Shown in pieces: positions 49,190-60,956 of a stretch of 64,000 bases of DNA (position 1 is the first letter of the stretch; every line of letters starts with the position of its first letter). The stretch covers positions 3,288,001 to 3,352,000 of the forward strand of contig NC_079878.1 in assembly GCF_029227915.1 (NCBI RefSeq). Reading direction: 5' to 3'. This stretch comes from Hydractinia symbiolongicarpus (taxonomy: Eukaryota > Cnidaria > Hydrozoa > Anthoathecata > Hydractiniidae). A program made the position numbers and the translations under genes. Under the pieces are notes generated by a model that was given only the letters and a program-made list of their open reading frames with translations, was not told the origin of the DNA and did no database searches.

Positions 49190-51500
49190 CACTTTTGAAA
49201 ACTACAAGTCTCACGCGTTTTAGTGGTGAAAAAATAATTTAAAAAATCGTTCGGGAAATGAGTTTACTCCCTGGGTACTTTCTTTGTATACTTTTGACTA
49301 TACGGGCCAAGCCCGGGATTTACGGAAAATCGCGGGTTTTCGTTTGCCGGCGATTAAACTTCTTTTATTCAGCGTCTCATCAAAAATGAAAACATTTTTG
49401 AAAACTACAAGTCTTATGCGTTTTAGTGGTGAAAAAATAATTTAAAAAATCGTTCTGGAAATGAGTTTACTTACAGGGTACTTTCTTTGTATACTTTTGA
49501 CTGTACGGGCCAAGCCCGGGATTTACGGGAAATCGCGGGTTTTCGTTTGCCGGCGATTAAACTTCTTTTATTCAGCGTCTCATCACAAATGAAAACACTT
49601 TTGAAAACTACAAGTCTCATGCGTTTTAGTGGTGAAAAGATAATTTAAAAAATCGTTTTGGAAATGAGTTTACTCACAGGGTACTTTCTTTGTATACATT
49701 CAACTATACGGGCCAAGCCCGGGATTTACGGGAAATCGCTGGTTTTCGTTTGCCGGCGATTAAACTTCTTTTATTTAGCGTCTCATCAAAAATGAAAACA
49801 CTTTTGAAAACTACAAGTCTCACGCGTTTTAGTGGTGAAAAAATAATTTAAAAAATCGTTCGGGAAATGAGTTTACTCCCTGGGTACTTTCTTTGTATAC
49901 TTTTGACTATACGGGCCAAGCCCGGGATTTACGGGAAATCGCGGGTTTTCGTTTGCCGGCGATTAAACTTCTTTTATTCAGCGTCTCATCAAAAATGAAA
50001 ACATTTTTGAAAACTACAAGTCTTATGCGTTTTAGTGGTGAAAAAATAATTTAAAAAATCGTTCTGGAAATGAGTTTACTTACAGGGTACTTTCTTTGTA
50101 TACTTTTGACTATACGGGCCAAGCCCGGGATTTACGGGAAATCGCGGGTTTTCGTTTGCCGGCGATTAAACTTCTTTTATTCAGCGTCTCATCACAAATG
50201 AAAACACTTTTGAAAACTACAAGTCTCATGCGTTTTAGTGGTGAAAAGATAATTTAAAAAATCGTTTTGGAAATGTGTTTACTCACAGGGTACTTTCTTT
50301 GTATACATTCAACTATACGGGCCAAGCCCGGGATTTACGGGAAATCGCTGGTTTTCGTTTGCCGGCGATTAAACTTCTTTTATTTAGCGTCTCATCAAAA
50401 ATGAAAACACTTTTGAAAACTACAAGTCTCACGCGTTTTAGTGGTGAAAAAATAATTTAAAAAATCGTTCGGGAAATGAGTTTACTCCCTGGGTACTTTC
50501 TTTGTATACTTTTGACTATACGGGCCAAGCCCGGGATTTACGGGAAATCGCGGGTTTTCGTTTGCCGGCGATTAAACTTCTTTTATTCAACGTCTCATCA
50601 AAAATGAAAACATTTTTGAAAACTACAAGTCTTATGCGTTTTAGTGGTGAAAAAATAATTTAAAAAATCGTTCTGGAAATGAGTTTACTTACAGGGTACT
50701 TTCTTTGTATACTTTTGACTATACGGGCCAAGCCCGGGATTTACGGGAAATCGCGGGTTTTCGTTTGCCGGCGATTAAACTTCTTTTATTCAGCGTCTCA
50801 TCACAAATGAAAACACTTTTGAAAACTACAAGTCTCATGCGTTTTAGTGGTGAAAAGATAATTTAAAAAATCGTTTTGGAAATGAGTTTACTCACAGGGT
50901 ACTTTCTTTGTATACATTCGACTATACGGGCTAAGCCCGGGATTTACGGGAAATCGCGGGTTTTCGTTTGCCGGCGATTAAACAACTTTCATTAAGCGTC
51001 TCCTCAAAAATGAAAACATTTTTGAAAACTACAAGTCTTATGCTTTTTAGTGGTGAAAAAATACTTTAAAAAATCTTTCGGAAAATGAGTTTACTCCCTG
51101 GGTACTTTCTTTGTATACTTTTGACTATACGGGCCAAGCCCGGGATTTACGGGAAATCGCGGGTTTTCGTTTGCCGGCGATTAAACTTCTTTTATTCAAC
51201 GTCTCATCAAAAATGAAAACATTTTTGAAAACTACGAGTCTTATGCGTTTTAGTTATGAAAAAATAATTTAAAAAATCGTTCTGGAAATGAGTTTACTTA
51301 CAGGGTACTTTCTTTGTATACTTTTGACTATACGGGCCAAGCCCGGGATTTACGGGAAATCGCGGGTTTTCGTTTGCCGGCGATTAAACTTCTTTTATTC
51401 AGCGTCTCATCACAAATGAAAACACTTTTGAAAACTACAAGTCTCATGCGTTTTAGTGGTGAAAAGATAATTTAAAAAATCGTTTTGGAAATGAGTTTAC
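49190..51500 (+). repeat. Regular 609-bp trimer, about four copies
   Basis: Three monomer versions alternate strictly. One has CTCCCTGGG with CCAAGCCCGGG. One has GTTCTGG with CTTACAGGG. One is type B with CTCACAGGG. TTACAGGG lies at 49,471, 50,080, 50,689 and 51,298, each step exactly 609 bp. Copies are almost identical; visible exceptions include TGTGTTTAC near 50,275 and TAGTTATGAA near 51,251. In the last copies the type B monomer is followed by CAACTTTCATTAAGCG variants, where the trimer starts to break down. Confidence 0.92.
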
Positions 51501-52354
51501 TCACAGGGTACTTTCTTTGTATACATTCGACTATACGGGCCAAGCCCGGGATTTACGGGAAATCGCGGGTTTTCGTTTGCCGGCGATTAAACAACTTTCA
51601 TTAAGCGTCTCCTCAAAAATGAAAACATTTTTGAAAACTACAAGTCTTATGCTTTTTAGTGGTGAAAAAATAATTTAAAAAATCTTTCGGAAAATGAGTT
51701 TACTCCCTGGGTACTTTCTTTGTATACTTTTGAATATACGGGCCGAGTCCAGGATTTACGGGAAGTCGCGGGTTTTCGTTTGCCGGCGATTAAACTTCTT
51801 TTATTCAGCGTCTCCTCCAAAATGAAAACATTTTTGAAAACTACCAGTCTTATGCCTTTTAGTGGTGAAAAAATAATTTAAAAAATCGTTCAGAAAATGA
51901 GTTTACTCCCTGGGTACTTTCTTTGTATACTTTTGACTATACGGGCCGAGTCCGGGATTTACGGGAAGTCGCGGGTTTTCGTTTGCCGGCGATTAAACTT
52001 CTTTTATTCAGCGTCTCATCAAAAATGAAAACATTTTTGTAAACTACAAGTCTCATGCGTTTTAGTGGTGAAAAAATAATTTAGAAAATCGTTCGGGAAA
52101 TGAGTTTACTCCCTGGGTACTTTCTTTGTATACTTTTGACTATACAGGCCGAGTCCGGGATTTACGGGAAATCGCAGGTTTTCGTTTGCCGGCGATTAAA
52201 CTTCTTTTATTCAGCGTCTCATCAAAAATGAAAACATTTTTGTAAATTACAAGTCTCGTGCGTTTTAGTGGTGAAAAAATAATTTAGAAAATCGTTCGGG
52301 AAATGAGTTTACTCCCTGGGTACTTTCTTTGTATACTTTTGACTATACGGGCCG
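51501..52354 (+). repeat. Terminal forward monomers with more private variants
   Basis: The last four or so monomers before the inversion carry changes I did not notice elsewhere: TTGAATATACGG near 51,731, TCTCCTCCAAAATG near 51,810, CTACCAGTCTTATGCC near 51,840, CAGAAAATGAG near 51,890 and ATTTAGAAAATCG near 52,080 and 52,283. They form no visible higher-order repeat with each other beyond one pair. The last unit is cut off within its GC-rich block. Confidence 0.75.
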
Positions 52355-52373
52355 TTAGAGTTATTTTATATAT
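52355..52373. other. Inversion junction with about 19 bp of non-satellite AT-rich DNA
   Basis: The forward arm stops inside a monomer at CTATACGGGCCG (ending 52,354). The inverted arm starts at AAGTTATTTTTTCACC (52,374). Between them is TTAGAGTTATTTTATATAT, 17 of 19 bases A/T, which fits neither flank of the monomer. AGTTATTTT occurs both in the insert and at the start of the right arm, so the insert may be partly copied from it. The arms are not in mirror phase: the left arm ends about 55 bases after the GTTCGGG marker, whereas the right arm starts about 10 bases upstream of that marker. The nearest phase-matched point in the right arm is near 52,510, leaving about 155 bp unpaired. Confidence 0.9.
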
Positions 52374-52559
52374 AAGTTATTTTTTCACCACTAAAACGCA
52401 TAAGACTTGTAGTTTTCACAAATGTTTTCATTTTTGATGAGACGCTGAAAAAAAGAAGTTTAATCGCCGGCAAACCAAAACCCGAGATTTCCCGTAAATC
52501 CCGGGCTTGCCCCGTATAGTCAAAAGTATACAAAGAAAGTACCCAGGGAGTAAACTCAT

Positions 52560-53740
52560 TTTCCGAACGATTTTTTAAATTATTTTTTCACCACTAAAAC
52601 GCGTGAGACTTGTAGTTTTCAAAAGTGTTTTCATTTTTGATGAGACGCTGAATAAAAGAAGTTTAATCGCCGGCAAACGAAAACCCGCGATTTCCCGTAA
52701 ATCCCGGGCTTGGCCCGTATAGTCGAATGTATACAAAGAAAGTACCCTGTGAGTAAACTCATTTCCAAAACGATTATTTAAATTATCTTTTCACCACTAA
52801 AACGCATGAGACTTGTAGTTCTCAAAAATGTTTTCATTTTTGATGAGACGCTGAATAAGAAGAGTTTAATCGCCGGCAAACGAAAACCTGCGATTTCCCG
52901 TAAATCCTGGACTCGGCCCGTATAGTCAAAAGTATACAAAGAAAGTACCCAGGCAGTAAACTCATTTCACGAACGATTTTTTAATTTATTATTTCACCAC
53001 TAAAGCCCATGAGATTTGCAGTTTTCAGAAATGTTTTCATTTTTGATGAGACGCTTAATGAATGTTGTTTAATAGCCGGCAAACGAAAACCCGCGATTTC
53101 CTGTAAATTCCGGGCTGAGCCAGTATAGTCGAATGTATACAAAGAAAGTACCCAGGGAGTAAACTCATTTCCCGAACGATTTTTTAAGTTATTTTTTCAC
53201 CACTAACACGCATGAGACTTGTAGTTTACAAAAATGTTTTCATTTTTGATGAGACGCTGAATAAAAGAAGTTTAATCGCCGGCAAACGAAAACCTGCGAT
53301 TTCCCGTAAATCCCGGACTCGGCCCGGATAGACAAAAGTATACAAAAAAGTACCCAGGGAGTAAACTCATTTCCCGAACGATTTTTTAAATTATCTTTTA
53401 AACACTAAAACGCATGAGACTTATAGTTTTCAAAAGTGTTTTCATTTGTGATGAGACGCTGAATAAAAGAAGTTTAATCGCCGGCTAACGAAAACCCGCG
53501 ATTTCCCGTAAATCCCAGGCTTGGCCCGTATAGTTGAATGTATATAAAGAAAGTACCCAGGGAGTAAACTGATTTCCCGAACAATTTTTTAAATTATTTT
53601 TTCACCACTATAACACATGAGACTGGTAGTTTTCAGAAATGTTTTCATTTTTGATGAGACGCTTAATGAAAGTGGTTTAATCGCCGGCAAACGAAAACCC
53701 GCGATTTCCCGTAAATCCCGGGCTTGGCCCGTATAGTCGA
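52560..53740 (-). repeat. Inverted-arm segmental repeat, copy 1 (offset 5,914 bp)
   Basis: Matches 58,474-59,655. CTCAAAAATG in the rare GTAGTTCTC context lies at 52,821 and 58,735, 5,914 bp apart. That is 29 x 203 plus 27, explained by two 14-bp insertions (near 55,361 and 56,390) and one lost base. Other shared variants are CCAGGCAGTAAAC, CCACTAACACGCA, TACAAAAAAGTACCC and GACTTATAG. Private changes here include CTTTTAAACAC near 53,395. Confidence 0.86.
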
Positions 53741-54886
53741 ATGTATACAAAGAAAGTACCCTGTGAGTAAACTCATTTCCAAAACGATTATTTAAATTAT
53801 CTTTTCACCACTAAAACGCATGAGACTTGTAGTTATCAAAAAAGTTTTCATTTTTGATGAGATGCTAAATAAAAGGAGTTTAATCGCCGGCAAACGAAAA
53901 CCTGCGATTTCCCGTAAATCCTGGACTTGGCCCGTATAGTCAAAAGTATACAAAGAAAGTACCCAGGGAGTAAACTCATTTCCCGAACAATTTTTTAAAT
54001 TATTTTTTCACCACTAAAACACATGAGACTGGTAGTTTTCAGAAATGTTTTCATTTTTGATGAGACGCTTAATGAAAGTGGTTTAATCGCCGGCAAACGA
54101 AAACCCGCGATTTCCCGTAAATCCCGGGCTTGGCCCGTATAGTCGAATGTATACAAAGAAAGTACCCTGTGAGTAAACTCATTTCCAAAACGATTATTTA
54201 AATTATCTTTTCACCACTAAAACGCATGAGACTTGTAGTTATCAAAAAAGTTTTCATTTTTGATGAGATGCTAAATAAAAGGAGTTTAATCGCCGGCAAA
54301 CGAAAACCTGCGATTTCCCGTAAATCCTGGACTTGGCCCGTATAGTCAAAAGTATACAAAGAAAGTACCCAGGGAGTAAACTCATTTCACGAAAGATTTT
54401 TTAAATTATTATTTCACCACTAAATCCCATGAGATTTGCAGTTTTCAGAAATGTTTTCATTTTTGATGAGACGCCTAATGAATGTGGTTTAATAGCCGGC
54501 AAACGAAAACCCGCGATTTCCTGTAAATCCCCGGTTGGGCCCGTATAGTCGAATGTATACAAAGAAAGTACCCTGTGAGTAAACTCATTTCCAAAACGAT
54601 TTTTTAAATTATCTTTTCACCACTAAAACGCATGAGACTTGTAGTTTTCAAAAATGTTTTCATTTTTGATGGGACGTTGAATAAAAGAAGTTTAATCGCC
54701 GGCAAACGAAAACCCGCGATTTCCCGTAAATCCCGGACTCGGCCCGTATAGTCAAAAGTATACAAAGAAGGTACCCAGGGAGTAAACTCATTTCCCGAAC
54801 GATTTTTTAAATTATTTTTTCACCACTAAAACGCATGAGACTTGTAGTTTTCAGAAATGTTTTCATTTTTGATGAGACGCTGAATA

Positions 54887-55503
54887 AAAGGAGTTTAATC
54901 GCCGGCAAACGAAAACCTGCGATTTCCCGTAAATCCTGGACTCGGCCCGTATAGTCAAAAGTATACAAAGAAAGTACCCAGGGAGTAAACTCATTTCACG
55001 AACGATTTTTTAAATTATTATTTCACCACTAAATCCCATGAGATTTGCAGTTTTCAGAAATGTTTTCATTTTTGATGAGACGCCTAATGAATGTGGTTTA
55101 ATAGCCGGCAAACGAAAACCCGCGATTTCCTGTAAATCCCCGGCTGGGCCCGTATAGTCGAATGTATACAAAGAAAGTACCCTGTGAGTAAACTCATTTC
55201 CAAAACGATTTTTTAAAATATCTTTTCACCACTAAAACGCATGAGATTTGTAGTTTTCAAAAATGTTTTCATTTTTGATGGGACGTTGAATAAAAGAAGT
55301 TTAATCGCCGGCAAACGAAAACCCGCGATTTCCCGTAAATCCCGGACTCGGCCCGTATAGCTTAGCCCGTATAGTTGAATGTATATAAAGAAAGTACCCA
55401 GGGAGTAAACTGATTTCCCGAACAATTTTTTAAATTATTTTTTCACCACTAAAACACATGAGACTGGTAGTTTTCAGAAATGTTTTCATTTTTGATGAGA
55501 CGC
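54887..55503 (-). repeat. Inverted-arm repeat with 14-bp insertion, copy 1 (offset 1,029 bp)
   Basis: Contains a monomer lengthened by 14 bp: GCCCGTATAG at 55,351-55,360, then CTTA, then GCCCGTATAG again at 55,365-55,374. It matches 55,916-56,532 at 1,029 bp, which is five monomers plus 14. The left part of the enlarged unit has type A sequence (CGGACTCGGCCC); the right part has the TTGAATGTATATAAAG variant. The insertion thus sits at a switch between two monomer versions. Confidence 0.85.
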
Positions 55504-55915
55504 TGAATAAAAGAAGTTTAATCGCCGGCAAACGAAAACCCGCGATTTCCCGTAAATCCCAGGCTTAGCCCGTATAGTTGAATGTATAAAAAGAAAGTAC
55601 CCAGGGAGTAAACTGATTTCCCGAACAATTTTTTAAATTATTTTTTCACCACTAAAACACATGAGACTGGTAGTTTTCAGAAATGTTTTCATTTTTGATG
55701 ACACGCTTAATGAAAGTGGTTTAATCGCCGGCAAACGAAAACCCGCGATTTCCCGTAAATCCCGGGCTTGGCCCGTATAGTCGAATGTATACAAAGAAAG
55801 TACCCTGTGAGTAAACTCATTTCCAAAACGATTATTTAAATTATCTTTTCACCACTAAAACGCATGAGACTTGTAGTTATCAAAAAAGTTTTCATTTTTG
55901 ATGAGATGCTAAATA

Positions 55916-56532
55916 AAAGGAGTTTAATCGCCTGCAAACGAAAACCTGCGATTTCCCGTAAATCCTGGACTCGGCCCGTATAGTCAAAAGTATACAAAGA
56001 AAGTACCCAGGGAGTAAACTCATTTCACGAACGATTTTTTAAATTATTATTTCACCACTAAATCCCATGAGATTTGCAGTTTTCAGAAATGTTTTCATTT
56101 TTGATGAGACGCCTAATGAATGTGGTTTAATAGCCGGCAAACGAAAACCCGCGATTTCCTGTAAATCCCCGGCTGGGCCCGTATAGTCGAATGTATACAA
56201 AGAAAGTACCCTGTGAGTAAACTCATTTCCAAAACGATTTTTTAAAATATCTTTTCACCACTAAAACGCATGAGATTTGTAGTTTTCAAAAATGTTTTCA
56301 TTTTTGATGGGACGTTGAATAAAAGAAGTTTAATCGCCGGCAAACGAAAACCCGCGATTTCCCGTAAATCCCGGACTCGGCCCGTATAGCTTAGCCCGTA
56401 TAGTTGAATGTATATAAAGAAAGTACCCAGGGAGTAAACTGATTTCCCGAACAATTTTTTAAATTATTTTTTCACCACTAAAACACATGAGACTGGTAGT
56501 TTTCAGAAATGTTTTCATTTTTGATGAGACGC
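55916..56532 (-). repeat. Inverted-arm repeat with 14-bp insertion, copy 2
   Basis: Same doubled GCCCGTATAG with CTTA spacer, at 56,380-56,403. It differs from copy 1 by TCGCCTGCAAACG near 55,930, which also occurs near 60,208. Confidence 0.85.
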
Positions 56533-57099
56533 TTAATGAAAGTGGTTTAATCGCCGGCAAACGAAAACCCGCGATTTCCCGTAAATCCCGGGCTTGGCCC
56601 GTATAGTCGAATGTATAGAAAGAGAGTACCCTGTGAGTAAACTCATTTCCAAAACGATTATTTAAATTATCTTTTCACCACTAAAACGCATGAGACTTGT
56701 AGTTATCAAAAAAGTTTTCATTTTTGATGAGATGCTAAATAAAAGGAGTTTAATCGCCGGCAAACGAAAACCTGCGATTTCCCGTAAATCCTGGACTCGG
56801 TCCGTATAGTCAAAAGTATACAAAGAAAGTACCCAGGGAGTAAACTCATTTCCCGAACGATTTTTTAAATTATTTTTTCACCACTAAAACGCATGAGACT
56901 TGTAGTTTTCAGAAATGTTTTCATTTTTGATGAGACGCTTAATGAAAGTGGTTTAATCGCCGGCAAACGAAAACCCGCGATTTCCCGTAAATCCCGGGCT
57001 TGGCCCGTATAGTCGAATGTATACAAAGAAAGTACCCTGTGAGTAAACTCATTTCCAAAACGATTTTTTAAAGTATCTTTTCACCACTAAAACGCATGA

Positions 57100-58345
57100 G
57101 ACTTGTAGTTTTCAGAAATGTTTTCATTTTTGATGAGACGCTGAATAAAAGAAGTTTAATCGCCGGCAAACGAAAAGCCGCGATTTCCCGTAAATCCCAG
57201 GCTTAGCCCGTATAGTTGAATGTATATAAAGAAAGTACCCAGGGAGTAAACTGATTTCCCGAACAATTTTTTAAATTATTTTTTCACCACTAAAACACAT
57301 GAGAGTGGTAGTTTTCAGAAATGTTTTCAGTTTTGATGAGACGCTTAATGAAAGTGGTTTAATCGCCGGCAAACGAAAATCCGCGATTTCCCGTAAATCC
57401 CGGGCTTGGCCCGTATAGTCGAATGTATACAAAGAGAGTACCCTGTGAGTAAACTCATTTCCAAAACGATTATTTAAATTATCTTTTCACCACTAAAACG
57501 CATGAGACTTGTAGTTATCAAAAAAGTTTTCATTTTTGATGAGATGCTAAATAAAAGGAGTTTAATCGCCGGCAAACGAAAACCTGCGATTTCCCGTAAA
57601 TCCTGGACTCGGCCCGTATAGTCAAAAGTATACAAAGAAAGTACCCAGGGAGTAAACTCATTTCACGAACGATTTTTTAAATTATTATTTCACCACTAAA
57701 TCCCATGAGATTTGCAGTTTTCAGAAATGTTTTCATTTTTGATGAGACGCTTAATGAATGTGGTTTAATAGCCGGCAAACGAAAACCCGCGATTTCCTGT
57801 AAATCCCCGGCTGGGCCCGTATAGTCGAATGTATACAAAGAAAGTACCCTGTGAGTAAACTCATTTCCAAAACGATTTTTTAAATTATCTTTTCACCACT
57901 AAAACGTATGAGACTTGTAGTTTTCAAAAATGTTTTCATTTTTGATGGGACTTTGAATAAAAGAAGTTTAATCGCCGGCAAACGAAAACCCGCGATTTCC
58001 CGTAAATCCCGGACTCGGCCCGTATAGTCAAAAGTATACAAAGAAGGTACCCAGGGAGTAAACTCATTTCCCGAACGATTTTTTAAATTATTTTTTCACC
58101 ACTAAAACGCATGAGACTTGTAGTTTTCAGAAATGTTTTCATTTTTGATGAGACGCTGAATAAAAGAAGTTTAATCGCCGGCAAACGAAAACCCGCGATT
58201 TCCCGTAAATCCCGGTCTCGGCCCGTATAGTCAAAAGTATACAAAGAAGGTACCCAGGGAGTAAACTCATTTCCCGAACGATTTTTTAAATTATTTTTTC
58301 ACCACTAAAACGCATGAGACTTGTAGTTTTCAGAAATGTTTTCAT
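57100..58345 (-). repeat. Inverted-arm segmental repeat, copy 1 (offset 3,856 bp)
   Basis: Matches about 60,957-62,200. GATGGGACTTTGAATAAAAG lies at 57,944 and 61,800, an offset of 19 monomers minus one base. The order of variants (AGGCTTAGCCC, CACATGAGA, GAGATGCTAAAT, ATCCCATGAGATTTGC, GGTCTCGGCCC) is the same in both. Confidence 0.8.
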
Positions 58346-58473
58346 TTTTGATGAGACGCTGAATAAAAGAAGTTTAATCGCCGGCAAACGAAAACCCGCG
58401 ATTTCCCGTAAATCCCAGTCTCGGCCCGTATAGTCAAAAGTATACAAAGAAGGTACCCAGGGAGTAAACTCAT

Positions 58474-59655
58474 TTCCCGAACGATTTTTTAAATTATTTT
58501 TTCACCACTAAAACGCGTGAGACTTGTAGTTTTCAAAAGTGTTTTCATTTTTGATGAGACGCTGAATAAAAGAAGTTTAATCGCCGGCAAACGAAAACCC
58601 GCGATTTCCCGTAAATCCCGGGCTTGGCCCGTATAGTCGAATGTATACAAAGAAAGTACCCTGTGAGTAAACTCATTTCCAAAACGATTATTTAAATTAT
58701 CTTTTCACCACTGAAACGCATGAGACTTGTAGTTCTCAAAAATGTTTTCATTTTTGATGAGATGCTGAATAAGAAGAGGTTAATCGCCGGCAAACGAAAA
58801 CCTGCGATTTCCGGTAAATCCTGGACTCGGCCCGTATAGTCAAAAGTATACAAAGAAAGTACCCAGGCAGTAAACTCATTTCACGAACGATTTTTTAATT
58901 TATTATTTCACCACTAAAGCCCATGAGATTTGCAGTTTTCAGAAATGTTTTTATTTTTGATGAGACGCTTAATGAATGTTGTTTACTAGCCGGCAAACGA
59001 AAACCCGCGATTTCCTGTAAATTCCGGGCTGAGCCAGTATAGTCGAATGTATACAAAGAAAGTACCCAGGGAGTAAACTCATTTCCCGAACGATTTTTTA
59101 AGTTATTTTTTCACCACTAACACGCATGAGACTTGTAGTTTACAAAAATGTTTTCATTTTTGATGAGACGCTGAATAAAAGAAGTTTAATGGCCGGCAAA
59201 CGAAAACCTGCGATTTCCCGTAAATCCCGGACTCGGCCCGGATAGTCAAAAGTATACAAAAAAGTACCCAGGGAGTAAACTCATTTCCCGAACGATTTTT
59301 TAAATTATCTTTTCACCACTAAAACGCATGAGACTTATAGTTTTCAAAAGTGTTTTCATTTGTGATGAGACGCTGAATAAAAGAAGTTTAATCGCCGGCA
59401 AACGAAAACCCGCGATTTCCCGTAAATCCCAGGCTTGGCCCGTATAGTTGAATGTATATAAAGAAAGTACCCAGGGAGTAAACTGATTTCCAGAACAATT
59501 TTTTAAATTATTTTTTCACCACTAAAACACATGAGACTGGTAGTTTTCAGAAATGTTTTCATTTTTGATGAGACGCTTAATGAAAGTGGTTTAATCGCCG
59601 GCAAACAAAAACCCGCGATTTCCCGTAAATCCCGGGCTTGGCCCGTATAGTCGAA
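58474..59655 (-). repeat. Inverted-arm segmental repeat, copy 2
   Basis: Second copy of 52,560-53,740; the match ends near 59,660, where AAGAAGGTACCC replaces AAGAAAGTACCCTG. Private changes include CCACTGAAACGC near 58,709, TTTACTAGCCGG near 58,983 and TTTCCAGAACAA near 59,487. Confidence 0.86.
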
Positions 59656-60956
59656 TGTATACAAAGAAGGTACCCAGGGAGTAAACTCATTTCCCGAACG
59701 ATTTTTTAAATTATTTTTTCACCACTAAAACGCATGAGACTTGTAGTTTTCACAAATGTTTTCATTTTTGATGAGACGCGGAATAAAAGAAGTTTAATCG
59801 CCGGCAAACGAAAACCCGCGATTTCCCGTAAATCCCAGGCTTAGCCCGTATAGCTGAATGTATATAAAGAAAGTACCCAGGGAGTAAACTGATTTCCCGA
59901 ACAATTTTTTAAATTATTTTTTCACCACTAAAACACATGAGACTGGTAGTTTTCAGAAAGGTTTTCATTTTTGATGAGACGCTTAATGAAAGTGGTTTAA
60001 TCGCCGGCAAACGAAAACCCGCGATTTCCCGTAAATCCCGGGCTTGGCCCGTATAGTCGAATGTATACAAAGAAAGTACCCTGTGAGTAAACTCATTTCC
60101 AAAACGATTATTTAAATTATCTTTTCACCACTAAAACGCATGAGACTTGTAGTTATCAAAAAAGTTTTCATTTTTGATGAGATGCTAAATAAAAGGAGTT
60201 TAATCGCCTGCAAACGAAAACCTGCGATTTCCCGTAAATCCTGGACTCGGCCCGTATAGTCAAAAGTATACAAAGAAAGTACCCAGGGAGTAAACTCATT
60301 TCACGAACGATTTTTTAAATTATTATTTCACCACTAAATCCCATGAGATTTTCAGTTTTCAGAAATGTTTTCATTTTTGATGAGACGCTTAATGAATGTG
60401 GTTTAATAGCCGGCAAACGAAAACCCGCGATTTCCTGTAAATCTCCGGCTGGGCCCGTATAGTCGAATGTATACAAAGAAAGTACCCTGTGAGTAAACTC
60501 ATTTCCAAAACGATTTTTTAAATTATCTTTTCACCACTAAAACGCATGAGACTTGTAGTTATCAAAAAAGTTTTCATTTTTGATGAGATGCTAAATAAAA
60601 GGAGTTTAATCGCCGGCAAACGAAAACCTGCGATTTCCCGTAAATCCTGGACTCGGCCCGTATAGTCAAAAGTATACAAAGAAGGTACCCAGGGAGTAAA
60701 CTCATTTCCCGAACGATTTTTTAAATTATTTTTTCACCACTAAAACGCATGAGACTTGTAGTTTTCAGAAATGTTTTCATTTTTGATGAGACGCTGAATA
60801 AAAGAAGTTTAATCGCCGGCAAACGAAAACCCGCGATTTCCCGTAAATCCCGGACTCGGCCCGTATAGTCGAAAGTATACAAAGAAGGTACCCAGGGAGT
60901 AAACTCATTTCCCGAACGATTTTTTAAATTATTTTTTCACCACTAAAACGCATGAG

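Larger units (their letters stand above)
1..52354 (+). repeat. Satellite array, 203-bp monomer, forward arm (about 258 copies)
   Basis: Uninterrupted head-to-tail tandem repeat. The phase marker GTTCGGG or GTTTTGG recurs at 61, 264, 467, 668, 872, 1075 and onward at 201-204-bp steps across the whole interval. Each unit reads: the GTTC/GTTT marker, GAAATGAGTTTACTC, GTATAC, CTATACGGG, a GC-rich block ending in TTTGCCGGCGATTAAA, then an AT-rich half containing CATCAAAAATGAAAAC and GTGGTGAAAA. No unique DNA interrupts it. Monomers vary at a limited set of diagnostic positions, and blocks of several monomers recur as larger units, which is typical of unequal exchange or gene conversion. Its function cannot be read from the sequence; a structural role in heterochromatin or a centromere is an inference. 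Confidence 0.98.

Noticed and set aside
52340-52400. Inversion junction as a perfect palindrome or telomere-like hairpin end
   Set aside because: The two arms are out of mirror phase by about 155 bp and carry different monomer subtypes at the junction, so they do not form a perfect hairpin.
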